Assembly (NCBI GenBank): GCA_013538675.1
Contig: JACAFJ010000005.1
Location: 1 to 56,361 of the forward strand
Source: Candidatus Nitrosocaldus tengchongensis
GTDB taxonomy: Archaea > Thermoproteota > Nitrososphaeria > Nitrososphaerales > Nitrosocaldaceae
DNA length: 56,361 bases
Direction: 5' to 3'
How positions within the stretch are numbered: the first letter of the stretch is position 1; each line of letters opens with the position of its first letter. The translations under genes were made by a program, and so were the position numbers. The notes beneath the pieces are model-generated. The model made no database searches, was not told the DNA's origin, and was given only the letters and a program-made list of their open reading frames with translations. Shown piece by piece: positions 1 through 7,226 of the stretch.

Positions 1-64
1 ATTATATGTTTTATTTATTTATTTTTAGTTATATCAATAATTCATTCATTCATTCCATTCCTGT

Positions 65-691
65 CTATCTATTCTTATATTCTTTACATAACCTTATAAA
101 GTACTCATGGAGCCTTGTATCACCAGATAGTTCAGGATGGAAAGATGTTCCTATCATGTTACCTTGCTGTACAGCAACTATCCTATTGTTATCATCCAGC
201 CTTGCAAGTACATCAACATTGCTCCCAACGCTCTTAACTACAGGTGCCCTTATGAAGACACCCTTGAATGGCTTATCCCCAATAACCCTTATGCTTAGAT
301 CTGCTTCAAATGAGTCTATCTGTCTACCAAATGCATTCCTCTCAACAGTAACATCTAAGAGGTTGAGTAACTGCTGCCTAGTCTCACCAACAACTCTATC
401 ATATGCCCTCTTCGCTAATACTATCATGCCAGCACATGTGCCTAGAACTGGCATCCCAGCACTTACCCTCTCCCTTATAACCTTAAGTGAACCATTGAGC
501 ATGGCAAGTGTACCTATAACTGTACTCTCTCCTCCAGGTATTATCAATCCATCTATCCTTGCAATATGCTCTGGATACTTCACCTGTACAACATTGCCAT
601 CTAACCCTAGTGATCTTAATGCTTCTCTAGTAGCACTAACATTCTCCTCAACATCCCCTTGGAGTGCTAGAATACCTATGGTTATGCTCAT
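65..691 (-). CDS. pdxT: Pyridoxal 5'-phosphate synthase glutaminase subunit PdxT
   Basis: Releases ammonia from glutamine and channels it to PdxS for de novo pyridoxal 5'-phosphate synthesis in the cytoplasm. The 208-residue protein opens with the family signature ILALQGD; the class I glutamine amidotransferase triad is visible as C86 (in GTCAG) and H185/E187 (in SFHPE). The length is normal for the family. I chose the ATG at 691 because AGGTG lies 7 nt upstream; a TTG two codons earlier would sit directly against that site. It follows pdxS by 17 nt, so the two form an operon with the synthase subunit first. Confidence 0.95.
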   Translation of the reverse strand: MSITIGILALQGDVEENVSATREALRSLGLDGNVVQVKYPEHIARIDGLIIPGGESTVIGTLAMLNGSLKVIRERVSAGMPVLGTCAGMIVLAKRAYDRVVGETRQQLLNLLDVTVERNAFGRQIDSFEADLSIRVIGDKPFKGVFIRAPVVKSVGSNVDVLARLDDNNRIVAVQQGNMIGTSFHPELSGDTRLHEYFIRLCKEYKNR

Positions 692-708
692 CCTCAAGCA
701 CCTGTTAA

Positions 709-1698
709 TTACGCCTCACTACCCCTCTCCTGCATCCTCAACTCTAAGGTCTTCACATCCATACCAAGCATAGACTTACCCTCATCTATCATCCTCTGAG
801 CCTCCATGACAGCCTTTGGATCATCCCAGTATGTTGTTGCTATAACTATTGCCCTAGCCCTCTCCATGGGATCTTGACTCTTGAATATGCCAGAGCCAAC
901 GAATACACCATCACATCCTAGGCTCATGAGCATAGCAGCATCTGCAGGTGTTGTTATCCCTCCAGCAGCAAAGTTAACAACAGGGAGTCTTCCAAGCCTT
1001 GCAGTTTCTAGCACATAGGCATATGATACCCTTAGTTCTCTTGCTGCTCTTATAAGTTCCTGCATATCCCCATCCTGATATATCGCCCTTATCCTCCTTA
1101 TCTCACTGTTCACAATCCTTATATGCTTAATCGCTTCTGCAACGTTCCCTGTACCAGGCTCTCCCTTGGTTCTTATCATTGCTGCTCCCTCCTCTATCCT
1201 CCTTAATGCTTCACCAAGGTTCCTTGCACCATTAACGAATGGTGTAGTGAAATCCCACTTCCATATGTGCCTCTCCTCATCTGCTGGCGTTAGAACTTCA
1301 GACTCATCTATCATATCAACACCAACAGCCTCAAGTACTCTAGCCTCCTCTACATGTCCTATCCTGCACTTAGCCATTATTGGTATGGTTACATGATCTC
1401 TTATATCCTCTATCACTCTTATGCTTGCAGTTCTAGCAACTCCTCCAGCCTTCCTAACATCATATGGCAGTTTATCAAGCACCATAACTGCTACTGCACC
1501 AGCATCCTCAGCAATCTGTGCCTGCTCAACGCTTGTAACATCCATTATAACCCCATGCTTCTGCATATGTGCAAACCCACGCTTTAGGAGTGTTGTTCCC
1601 TTTGTTACTGGCAGAGCATCTATCCTATCCATCTTTATACCTCTAGCATTCAACTCGGTTGAGACCAATGATATAGTGTTTGTGTTTATGCCCATCAT
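709..1698 (-). CDS. pdxS: Pyridoxal 5'-phosphate synthase lyase subunit PdxS
   Basis: Synthase subunit that condenses ribose 5-phosphate, glyceraldehyde 3-phosphate and ammonia into pyridoxal 5'-phosphate. The 329-residue (beta/alpha)8 protein is strongly conserved: K110 in IMAKCRIGH and K178 in RTKGEPGTG match the two substrate-binding lysines of the family (spacing of 68 residues as in B. subtilis K81 and K149), and [10 protein letters not shown] is intact. The N-terminus is about 20-30 residues longer than many bacterial forms. It is the first gene of the pdxST operon, with a TATA box about 33-41 nt upstream of the start. Confidence 0.96.
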   Translation of the reverse strand: MMGINTNTISLVSTELNARGIKMDRIDALPVTKGTTLLKRGFAHMQKHGVIMDVTSVEQAQIAEDAGAVAVMVLDKLPYDVRKAGGVARTASIRVIEDIRDHVTIPIMAKCRIGHVEEARVLEAVGVDMIDESEVLTPADEERHIWKWDFTTPFVNGARNLGEALRRIEEGAAMIRTKGEPGTGNVAEAIKHIRIVNSEIRRIRAIYQDGDMQELIRAARELRVSYAYVLETARLGRLPVVNFAAGGITTPADAAMLMSLGCDGVFVGSGIFKSQDPMERARAIVIATTYWDDPKAVMEAQRMIDEGKSMLGMDVKTLELRMQERGSEA

Positions 1699-1730
1699 CC
1701 TATACTATCATTATCCTGCATACCATCCAG

Positions 1731-1739
1731 ATATATTTA
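1731..1739 (-). promoter_or_regulatory. TATA box of the pdxST operon
   Basis: The reverse strand reads TAAATATAT here, 33 nt before the pdxS ATG. That predicts a transcript start about 10 nt before the start codon. Seen in sequence; promoter function is inferred from archaeal TATA spacing. Confidence 0.5.
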
Positions 1740-1867
1740 GTTAACCTCATAGCGATCATACGCTACCTGTTAATTCATAGTATGGGAAGAAGATTATCAT
1801 TGATACTATACTAGGATTTAGTTAGTAGGTATGTTATTATCTCATCTCTTGCCCATTAGAATGGTAA

Positions 1868-2464
1868 TCAGGATAAGCCCTGAAGGCACCTAGTCATATT
1901 GAACTCTACTCCTGCAGGTTCGCTCATTACCTGCATGAGCATACACCTAAGCCTTATGAGCAGTGGAGGCACATCTGATGGTGCAAACTCATCAGTTCTT
2001 ATGCTCTCAGCCCATCTGAGGCTCTTGCTTGAGCCATCCAGTGTTACAGTAACAGTGTACCTAGTGAAGGTATCACTGCTCCCAACCTCATCCTTAAGAT
2101 GGGGTACTGCATCGAATAACCCAGTATCACTTATGAATGATTGTATGCTCTTCAACATCTCACTGGGAACCCTGAACTCCCTCTGTACATTGTTGATACC
2201 TTGTTGCATACTGTATAGTGCCCTACCATCAGCCTGTATGCTCATGCTCTCAACCTTCTCTGCAGCAAACCTCTCCACAATACCAAAGCTCACACGCCTC
2301 ATCTCCTCCCTTGTGAATTGAAGGCTAATACTTCCTCTCTCCAGTTGTGTTGTACTGCTACTACTATTACCAACATATGATGAGATTATCTGTATAGCAA
2401 AGATAGTTATAACTGCTATAGCAACTATGACTAGTGCAAATATAGCCTTCTTGGAGAGTATCAT
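1868..2464 (-). CDS. Hypothetical membrane-anchored protein
   Basis: A 198-residue protein that I do not recognise. One N-terminal hydrophobic segment (about residues 6-28, rich in Ile/Val/Ala) follows MILSKK, then a Ser/Thr-rich spacer (NSSSSTTQ) and a soluble domain of about 150 residues predicted to lie outside the membrane. Two cysteines in the C-terminal part (RLRCML and TRCLQG) could form a disulfide. I start at 2464 rather than 16 codons further upstream because the reverse strand has TTTTTATC about 25-30 nt before this ATG, as for a leaderless message. The gene is single, between pdxS and a divergent zinc-finger gene. Confidence 0.65.
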   Translation of the reverse strand: MILSKKAIFALVIVAIAVITIFAIQIISSYVGNSSSSTTQLERGSISLQFTREEMRRVSFGIVERFAAEKVESMSIQADGRALYSMQQGINNVQREFRVPSEMLKSIQSFISDTGLFDAVPHLKDEVGSSDTFTRYTVTVTLDGSSKSLRWAESIRTDEFAPSDVPPLLIRLRCMLMQVMSEPAGVEFNMTRCLQGLS

Positions 2465-2501
2465 ACAATATTGGTAGATGGATAGTAGATAAAAACATAA
2501 C

Positions 2502-2696
2502 ATGGATGGCATTGCTATGCCATGCTATGCTATGGATAAACATTTATTACATCTTGGTAAGGAGTATAATCACTTGAATCTATTCAAGCGTAAAACAAAT
2601 AATGGTAATAATGTATGCGAGTACTGTAATGTGGAGTTTCAGGATAGAGAGCATCTGGAGAGGCATAAGAAGGTAGCACATAGGAAAGGTCGTTGA
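2502..2696 (+). CDS. Small C2H2 zinc-finger protein
   Basis: A 64-residue or shorter protein whose C-terminal half is a single classical C2H2 zinc finger: C-x2-C (CEYC), a 12-residue spacer and H-x4-H (HKKVAH), ending in basic residues. Such one-finger proteins occur in thaumarchaea and may bind DNA, but no target can be read from context. The start is uncertain: ATGs at 2502, 2517 and 2532 are in frame, and a TTG at 2574 has AAGGAG 10 nt upstream. It is divergent from the membrane protein at 1868-2464 and precedes the tRNA-Trp gene. Confidence 0.6.
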   Translation: MDGIAMPCYAMDKHLLHLGKEYNHLNLFKRKTNNGNNVCEYCNVEFQDREHLERHKKVAHRKGR

Positions 2697-2789
2697 TAGA
2701 TTGCTCGTGTTTTGTTACGACTGTTAAGGTTAATATCAAGGCCAGTACGATTGTTACAAGGGGGTCGTAGCCTAGCAAGGCAGGGCGAC

Positions 2790-2812
2790 AGTTATAACGA
2801 AGGAACCGCAAA
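2790..2812 (+). other. tRNA-Trp intron 1 (about 23 nt, position 28/29)
   Basis: The segment must be removed for the anticodon stem ACGGG/CCCGT to form. Position 28/29 is non-canonical. The exact cut sites depend on a bulge-helix-bulge fold that I could not compute. Confidence 0.65.
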
Positions 2813-2821
2813 GGGCTCCAG

Positions 2822-2872
2822 AGGTATACGGGTCATCTGACGAAAGGATGATGTGGCTCTGGAGCTGCAGTG
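2822..2872 (+). other. tRNA-Trp intron 2 (51 nt, position 37/38), box C/D guide-like
   Basis: Canonical intron after G37. Inside it: TACGGGTCA (2827-2835) is complementary to TGACCCGTA (2871-2879) of the 3' exon boundary; a D'-like CTGA is at 2837-2840; a C'-like ATGATGT is at 2848-2854; and CTCTGGAGC (2857-2865) is complementary to the anticodon region GCTCCAGAG (2815-2823). By the N+5 rule the D' guide points at C2874, nucleotide 39 of the tRNA. The final D box and first C box are degenerate. Euryarchaeal tRNA-Trp introns are known to guide methylation of positions 34 and 39; the function here is inference. Confidence 0.6.
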
Positions 2873-3059
2873 ACCCGTAGGTCAGGGGTTCAAGTCCCCT
2901 CGACCCCACCATTGATAATCATATCCATTTAGTGATATGGTAAGGAGAGGAAGTAGAGGTAGAAGTACGGGTGAAGAGAGATGTGCATACAAGTTGTACG
3001 ATCCATAACTTCCTTTTACATTATTTTCATATTTCCTTATTTCTGCTTTCCTTTTTCTC

Positions 3060-3266
3060 TTACTGGTGTCTACTCTCAACTATCTTTTGTATAAATTCCT
3101 GTTCATCTATACCATCTGGCTTACTGTATGAACCATAGCATATATCCACAGTAGTGTTAGGCCATCTATTCCCACCGTAGAGATGTGCATATGTATGTGT
3201 TATATTGGCTGATATAAATGGCAGTAGTGTTAAACCTACTATTCCTTTCAATATAAGCCTAATCAT
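3060..3266 (-). CDS. Small secreted protein, possible truncated matrixin-like fragment
   Basis: A 68-residue open frame starting MIRLILKG, with a hydrophobic signal-like stretch to about residue 20, then a mature part containing RWPNTTVDICYGSY. This resembles the first strand of secreted archaeal zinc metalloprotease (matrixin-type) domains, but no HExxH motif follows before the stop and none is visible downstream in other frames, so it may be a remnant. I chose the ATG at 3266 because TATATAG lies about 25-35 nt upstream on the reverse strand. An in-frame TTG at 3326 is less likely. The resemblance is by eye only. Confidence 0.4.
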   Translation of the reverse strand: MIRLILKGIVGLTLLPFISANITHTYAHLYGGNRWPNTTVDICYGSYSKPDGIDEQEFIQKIVESRHQ

Positions 3267-3694
3267 AAATGAAATTACGTTTTCTTCTATATATTGGTCT
3301 ATATTATTATTATGCTTGATGCTCAATTATTATTGGTAATATTTCCCATTTACCTGTTTGATTAATCTCTTGCTTATCATATGTTTTTGTACATCGGTCT
3401 CTTTAATAGTTAGTAACTTCTTGCTCATATACTGTTGCATTCTAGCCATGCAACTATCAAAGTGTATGCTTAATGTTTACAATACTACCTTACAATCCAA
3501 TGCTTGCTTTCTATCTATTAGACATATAGATCTGTATAGAAAGCATATTTTTAACACCAAATATATTGTATATCTCGATAATTACAGAAAGTGAAGGATA
3601 TGACAGCGAATATATATTATCCACTGCTAGGTGGTTCATTATTGATAAATAATAATAAAAAGAGAGGGGCTATTCATTTATAGTTATTCAATAT
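3267..3694. other. AT-rich intergenic stretch without a supported gene
   Basis: An open frame of 78 codons on the + strand (3358-3594) is Leu/Ile/Cys-rich in a very AT-rich region with no recognisable domain or ribosome site; I regard it as chance. No RNA gene or repeat array is visible. The left end holds the promoter of the small secreted protein. Confidence 0.5.
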
Positions 3695-4258
3695 CTACTC
3701 TTCTACAGGTAACATTCTCATCATTCTACTTGCAAACGCACCAATTATTATAGAATATATTAGGCCATATTGAATGTGTAGACCTATAGCATAGTAGATC
3801 ACTCTAGCAAATGACAGGTTAAGGTCGTTTAGAATCCTACCAGATCTATCAGATGTAATATCACTATAACTCTCTAGAGTAGGCATGACTAGCATATAGG
3901 ATACTGGTAGGAAGAAGAGTAACCATACTAGCACACCAACTACAATACCATAGATGACCGATGTGTTGAAGTTAGATACTGCTCTGAATAACCTTCCAAC
4001 TACTACTATAGGGATGGATGCGATTAGGCCTATCAACGCTCCTGCAGTTATATGCATGACCATGCCCATGCCTACTGCATCTGACCCATCAAAGCCTAGG
4101 GAGTAACCTATTATGAGGTAGAATAGACCGTGAGGATAGTTCATGAGTGCTTCACCAGCAAATATCAAGCCTGATACTACAATGGTAGCAATAAACCCTG
4201 CTAGGAGACCAACGGTTAGCATCTTGATCCCATCTTTAGCCTTAATATATCTATGCAT
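3695..4258 (-). CDS. Hypothetical multi-pass membrane protein
   Basis: A 187-residue integral membrane protein that I do not recognise by family. Four hydrophobic segments are visible: about residues 14-36, 65-87, 98-123 and 155-178. Gly-rich helices such as GMGMVMHITAGALIGLIA are typical of small unassigned archaeal membrane proteins. Loops contain FDGSD and a charged ESYSDITSDRSGR between helices 3 and 4. The start ATG at 4258 has AAAATATAT about 28 nt upstream, fitting a leaderless message. It stands alone, divergent from the next gene. Confidence 0.7.
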   Translation of the reverse strand: MHRYIKAKDGIKMLTVGLLAGFIATIVVSGLIFAGEALMNYPHGLFYLIIGYSLGFDGSDAVGMGMVMHITAGALIGLIASIPIVVVGRLFRAVSNFNTSVIYGIVVGVLVWLLFFLPVSYMLVMPTLESYSDITSDRSGRILNDLNLSFARVIYYAIGLHIQYGLIYSIIIGAFASRMMRMLPVEE

Positions 4259-4438
4259 AACTAACTATATACTAAACATATATTTTACCTTTATGCTTCT
4301 ATACATCAAGATATAACTATTTATAGGTTATAACTATGTGTTATTATCATTATTTTTGTGCATATGTATGAATTATCTGCATATAAAGATTCACTAACAG
4401 AATGGCATATAAGTTGGGGGAGAGAAAGAAGTAAGCAT

Positions 4439-4678
4439 ATGGCGGATGAGGGTGAAAGAAGCGTCCTATACAAGATAAGATGGGAGATACTTGTAATGGC
4501 AGTATCACTTATACTGATAGCAGTGGTAGTATATGCTATACCTAACGACTTTAGCCTAAAGATGTTAGAGGAGAGGGAGAAGCAGAGGGCATTAGAACAG
4601 GTAGAGATGCAAGGGCAAGGGCATAGTAGTGGTGGTGAGGCTAGGGGCAGTATAGGGAACGAAGATTCTATACCATAA
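4439..4678 (+). CDS. Small single-pass membrane protein
   Basis: A 79-residue protein of unknown function. A charged N-terminus (MADEGERSVLYKIRWE) leads into one transmembrane helix (about residues 17-37), followed by a charged, possibly coiled segment (EEREKQRALEQ) and a Gly/Ser-rich tail. I start at 4439 because CATATAAG about 30 nt upstream would make a leaderless transcript; an in-frame ATG at 4358 would add 27 residues of less typical composition. Its small size and topology recall accessory subunits of membrane complexes, but nothing in the sequence says which. Confidence 0.55.
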   Translation: MADEGERSVLYKIRWEILVMAVSLILIAVVVYAIPNDFSLKMLEEREKQRALEQVEMQGQGHSSGGEARGSIGNEDSIP

Positions 4679-4776
4679 TAATTTACATTACTGCTATTAC
4701 TACTACTATACTAACACTACTAGTACTATATTTTGACTGAACAATATATAGTAATAAAAAGCCAGTTAGTTAGCAG

Positions 4777-6168
4777 TTAGTTGGAGAGCGTATACTCCCT
4801 GAAACCTTCTCCTCTCTTCCCTATACTGATTAGCACGAACTCTCCGCTCTTACTTACTATCCTCTCCTCAACGCTCCTCATCCCCCTGTGCAACTGCTCA
4901 TACTCTTCCATGCTTATCCTCCTCCTCTCCCCTATCTCTCTCTCAAGGTCCATCCTGCGAACTACCTCCTTGTACATATCCTGTATAACGCCAGAGAATG
5001 CCATTGCACTGCAGCCAGAGCCGTAGGATGCAAAACCTACCCTCAACCCTGCAAGATCTCTACCCTTCCTATACTCATACTCTACCTCGCTCCTGAAGCC
5101 CATGTAGAGTGATCCAGTGTATAGATTCCCAACTATCTCTGATGCCTTGAGCGAACTTGCTAACTTGCTCTCAAAGACCTCCTTGTACTCCTCAGTATCC
5201 ATGAACCTCCTCCTGAACTCCTCATCCATCTTCATGAACTCCCTATCTGAGAGTATAGCCTCTATAGTGCCCATACCCTCTGGTGGCTTTGGCTCCTCCA
5301 TACCTATCTTTGCTAGTATATTCTTCCACTTTGGCAGGTTCCTCCACTCATGCCTTAGCAGGAACGCTAAAGCGTTCTTACCCATCTTTGAGTATGGTAA
5401 GTGCATTGCTAAAAGATCTATATAGTCTATTATAGACTCATCCGGCCTCAACTTTATTAGCCCAGTCTCTATAGCCTTCTGCTTGTACATTAGCATTGCC
5501 TTCTTCACATATATGAGATAGGCTAGGTTTGAGTAATGTCCATTAACTATTGGTGTTGATCTGGCAAATGGTCTATAGAAGTCATGCTCATTGCTTATGA
5601 CAGTTGATGTTACCTTCTGATCGAATGCTAGGAGACGTGGCTCCTCCTTTATGAGCATTGCAACTGCTCCAGCACCTTGCGTATATTCGCCAGAGGAGCC
5701 TATATCGTACTTTGCTATATCACTTACTATAACTATTGCGTACTTGTCATTATGCTCATCGCATCTTATCCAGTTCGTATTATCATAGAGTGCGTATGAG
5801 CCAGAGACGCATGCGAATTTGCACTCTATACCTCCACAGTGCTCAAACGAGCCTCGTCCATATATCTGCTCAAGCATCCCTATAACATAGGAGTTCATTG
5901 CCTTGGACTCATCAAGCCCAGACTCAGTTGCAACGTATAACCTTCCTATATCATTAGGCTTTAGATCGTTCTTCTGCATAAGCCTCAAGCAGGCATTTGC
6001 TGCCATGCATGCTGGGTCTTGATCAGCATCGATTATGGCCATCTTCTTTATGCCTATACCAAACTCCAACTTGCTAGGATCGATCCTCCTTGCCTCAGCA
6101 AAATCCTTAAAGTCTATGTAGAGTGGAGGTACGTATATCGCTATATCATCTACGCCTACAGACTTCAT
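4777..6168 (-). CDS. hmgS: Hydroxymethylglutaryl-CoA synthase (mevalonate pathway)
   Basis: Condenses acetyl-CoA with acetoacetyl-CoA to HMG-CoA, the entry to the mevalonate pathway that supplies archaeal isoprenoid lipids. The catalytic triad is visible: E82 in ATESGLDES, C120 in KFACVSGS and H211 in VNGHYSN. At 463 residues it is of the longer, eukaryote-like size rather than the roughly 350 residues of many euryarchaeal forms, with an added charged C-terminal region. The ATG at 6168 is chosen because TATATAAG lies about 28 nt upstream; an earlier in-frame TTG is unlikely. It is transcribed alone, divergent from the flavin-binding protein. Confidence 0.93.
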   Translation of the reverse strand: MKSVGVDDIAIYVPPLYIDFKDFAEARRIDPSKLEFGIGIKKMAIIDADQDPACMAANACLRLMQKNDLKPNDIGRLYVATESGLDESKAMNSYVIGMLEQIYGRGSFEHCGGIECKFACVSGSYALYDNTNWIRCDEHNDKYAIVIVSDIAKYDIGSSGEYTQGAGAVAMLIKEEPRLLAFDQKVTSTVISNEHDFYRPFARSTPIVNGHYSNLAYLIYVKKAMLMYKQKAIETGLIKLRPDESIIDYIDLLAMHLPYSKMGKNALAFLLRHEWRNLPKWKNILAKIGMEEPKPPEGMGTIEAILSDREFMKMDEEFRRRFMDTEEYKEVFESKLASSLKASEIVGNLYTGSLYMGFRSEVEYEYRKGRDLAGLRVGFASYGSGCSAMAFSGVIQDMYKEVVRRMDLEREIGERRRISMEEYEQLHRGMRSVEERIVSKSGEFVLISIGKRGEGFREYTLSN

Positions 6169-6191
6169 TGCTATTAGCAAAGATATCCTTC

Positions 6192-6199
6192 CTTATATA
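6192..6199 (-). promoter_or_regulatory. TATA box of HMG-CoA synthase gene
   Basis: The reverse strand reads TATATAAG centred about 28 nt before the ATG at 6168, which predicts a leaderless transcript. Confidence 0.55.
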
Positions 6200-6266
6200 T
6201 TCTATGGATAATAATACTACACTATAAGCGATAAGGTTATGTCCTTCCTCCTCCTAACAGAATTGG

Positions 6267-6719
6267 ATGGTAAGGATTGTCAGGGCAGATCCATGGTGGA
6301 GGAGCATGAGCATGGATGAGGTTGAGGAGTTCCTGAGTAGACCATTACTTATGCGCCTTGCCCTAATGGATAGAGACCTATACCCTATAGTCCATCCCCT
6401 CTGGTTCATATATAAGGATGGGGTATTCTACCTTGAAACTCATAAGGCAAGTAAGAAGGCTAGGCTGTTAAGGAACAATAACAGGGTCTACTTCCTTGTT
6501 GATGAGACTGTTGATGGCAAGCCTAGAGGGGTTAGAGGCAAGGGTAATGCCTTCCTGCTGAACGATGCTGAACTTGCAAGGAATATCATACTAGAGCATG
6601 TAATAAGGTATCTAGGCTCGGCAGATAAACATCTTAGTAAGAAACTCATAGAATCTAGCAAGGATAATGTTGTGGTCAAGGTTGAACCGTTGGTATTTGC
6701 TACTTGGATAGCAGGATAA
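6267..6719 (+). CDS. Pyridoxamine 5'-phosphate oxidase-like flavin (FMN/F420) binding protein
   Basis: A 150-residue split-barrel protein. The order of elements fits the PNPOx-like superfamily: an N-terminal helix (SMDEVEEFLSRP), strand LALMDRDLYPIVHPLWFIYKDGVFYLETH, a basic phosphate-binding segment SKKARLLRNN, then strand VYFLVDE and a GVRGKGNA turn. Such proteins bind FMN, F420 or heme and act as small oxidoreductases; the substrate cannot be read. Despite pdxST nearby there is no link that makes it a true PdxH, and the conserved PdxH C-terminal motif is absent. The ATG at 6267 opens the reading frame just after the divergent HMG-CoA synthase promoter. Confidence 0.8.
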   Translation: MVRIVRADPWWRSMSMDEVEEFLSRPLLMRLALMDRDLYPIVHPLWFIYKDGVFYLETHKASKKARLLRNNNRVYFLVDETVDGKPRGVRGKGNAFLLNDAELARNIILEHVIRYLGSADKHLSKKLIESSKDNVVVKVEPLVFATWIAG

Positions 6720-6777
6720 CCTAGCAAGATCAGCAGTAATGCGGGCCCGGCGGGCTTCGATCCCGCGACCCTCGGAT

Positions 6778-6842
6778 ATCTTCCCTTCCTCTTCCTATAT
6801 TCGTCTATTCTTTCCTTATCTCTCTTGCGTATCTCAGCAGGT
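6778..6842 (-). other. tRNA-Lys intron 2 (about 65 nt, position 37/38)
   Basis: Canonical-position intron between A37 and A38. It is purine-rich in the transcript (GGAAGAGGAAGGGAAG near its end). The exact ends are inferred from cloverleaf completion. Confidence 0.7.
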
Positions 6843-6848
6843 TAAAAG

Positions 6849-6861
6849 TATCACCTATGCA
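6849..6861 (-). other. tRNA-Lys intron 1 (about 13 nt, position 30/31 or 31/32)
   Basis: Thirteen nucleotides separate the 5' anticodon stem from C32. Sliding by one nucleotide gives the same product, so the position is 30/31 or 31/32. This is at the short end of known archaeal tRNA introns. Confidence 0.6.
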
Positions 6862-7007
6862 TCCGATGCTCTACCTAGCTGAGCTACGGGCCCTCATAGC
6901 AACCAACCTATAGACTAGATTTTAATCTTATCTACCTGGATTAAAAATTTTAAAGGGGTATGAGTAAGAGTTATGATAGGGTGATAGACAGATAGTCATA
7001 TGTATGC

Positions 7008-7102
7008 GCCCTGGTAGTATAGAGGCTTGCTAAGCCGTAAAACCTGGTCTAGTATGTGGGTCTGTCACACCCGCGGCCCGGGTTCAAATCCCGGCCAGGG
7101 CG
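7008..7102 (+). tRNA. tRNA-Asp (anticodon GTC) with a D-loop intron
   Basis: GCCCTGG (7008-7014) pairs with CCAGGGC (7095-7101), with discriminator G and no encoded CCA. The anticodon arm is TGGGT-CTGTCAC-ACCCG with GTC at 7064-7066, and the T arm CCGGG-TTCAAAT-CCCGG. The D stem GTAT/GTAT encloses 31 nt rather than about 11; removing 20 nt (7023-7042) gives the usual archaeal Asp D loop AGCCTGGTCTA and a 75-nt tRNA. It is divergent from tRNA-Lys, about 115 bp away. Confidence 0.88.
7023..7042 (+). other. tRNA-Asp D-loop intron (about 20 nt)
   Basis: An extra block inside the D loop containing the hairpin GGCT-TGCTA-AGCC. Its removal restores a standard D loop. The cut sites are inferred from the mature shape and may slide by one or two nucleotides. 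Confidence 0.65.
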
Positions 7103-7226
7103 CTACCCTTAATTATAAAAAAGCATGTATAGTTATTGCTATAGATCTCTACTGTATTGATGCAGTAATATATTAGACCATCTTAATATGAAGACGTCTA
7201 ATAATAATTACATACCTATCCATTTA

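Larger units (their letters stand above)
2761..2911 (+). tRNA. tRNA-Trp (anticodon CCA) with two introns, CCA end encoded
   Basis: Acceptor arms GGGGTCG (2761-2767) and CGACCCC (2901-2907) pair perfectly, followed by discriminator A and an encoded CCA. The D stem is GCCT/GGGC and the T arm AGGGG-TTCAAGT-CCCCT. The anticodon CCA is at 2818-2820 in the loop CTCCAGA. The 3' half of the anticodon stem, CCCGT (2874-2878), needs ACGGG, which is only obtained by joining AC (2788-2789) to GGG (2813-2815). This gives one intron at 28/29 and one at the canonical 37/38 position. After removal the tRNA is a normal cloverleaf of 74 nt plus CCA. Confidence 0.88.
6742..6893 (-). tRNA. tRNA-Lys (anticodon TTT) with two introns
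   Basis: On the reverse strand GGGCCCG (from 6893) pairs with CGGGCCC (ending 6743), with discriminator G and no encoded CCA. The D arm is GCTC-AGCTAGGTA-GAGC and the T arm GCGGG-ATCGAAG-CCCGC. The anticodon stem TCGGA (6866-6862) pairs with TCCGA (6776-6772), but between them lie two extra blocks around CTTTTA (6848-6843), which gives anticodon TTT at 6846-6844. Removing about 13 nt at 31/32 (or 30/31) and 65 nt at 37/38 leaves a 74-nt tRNA closely matching other archaeal lysine tRNAs. Confidence 0.87.

Noticed and set aside
1-64. Short TTTA/ATTC repeats at the left edge
   Set aside because: Low-complexity AT sequence after pdxT; too short and degenerate to call a repeat array or a terminator with confidence.
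6-773. Long open frame of 255 codons on the + strand
   Set aside because: It lies antisense to pdxT and pdxS, whose motifs are complete; it is Ser/Leu/Pro-rich as expected for a shadow frame.
2882-3079. 65-codon frame on the - strand
   Set aside because: It runs into the 3' half of the tRNA-Trp gene and shows no protein features.
3358-3594. 78-codon open frame in an AT-rich gap
   Set aside because: No domain, no ribosome site, composition follows base bias; kept only as part of the intergenic entry.
6267-6719. True PdxH (pyridoxamine phosphate oxidase) partnered with pdxST
   Set aside because: The split-barrel fold is generic and organisms with PdxST make PLP directly; key PdxH C-terminal residues are not visible.
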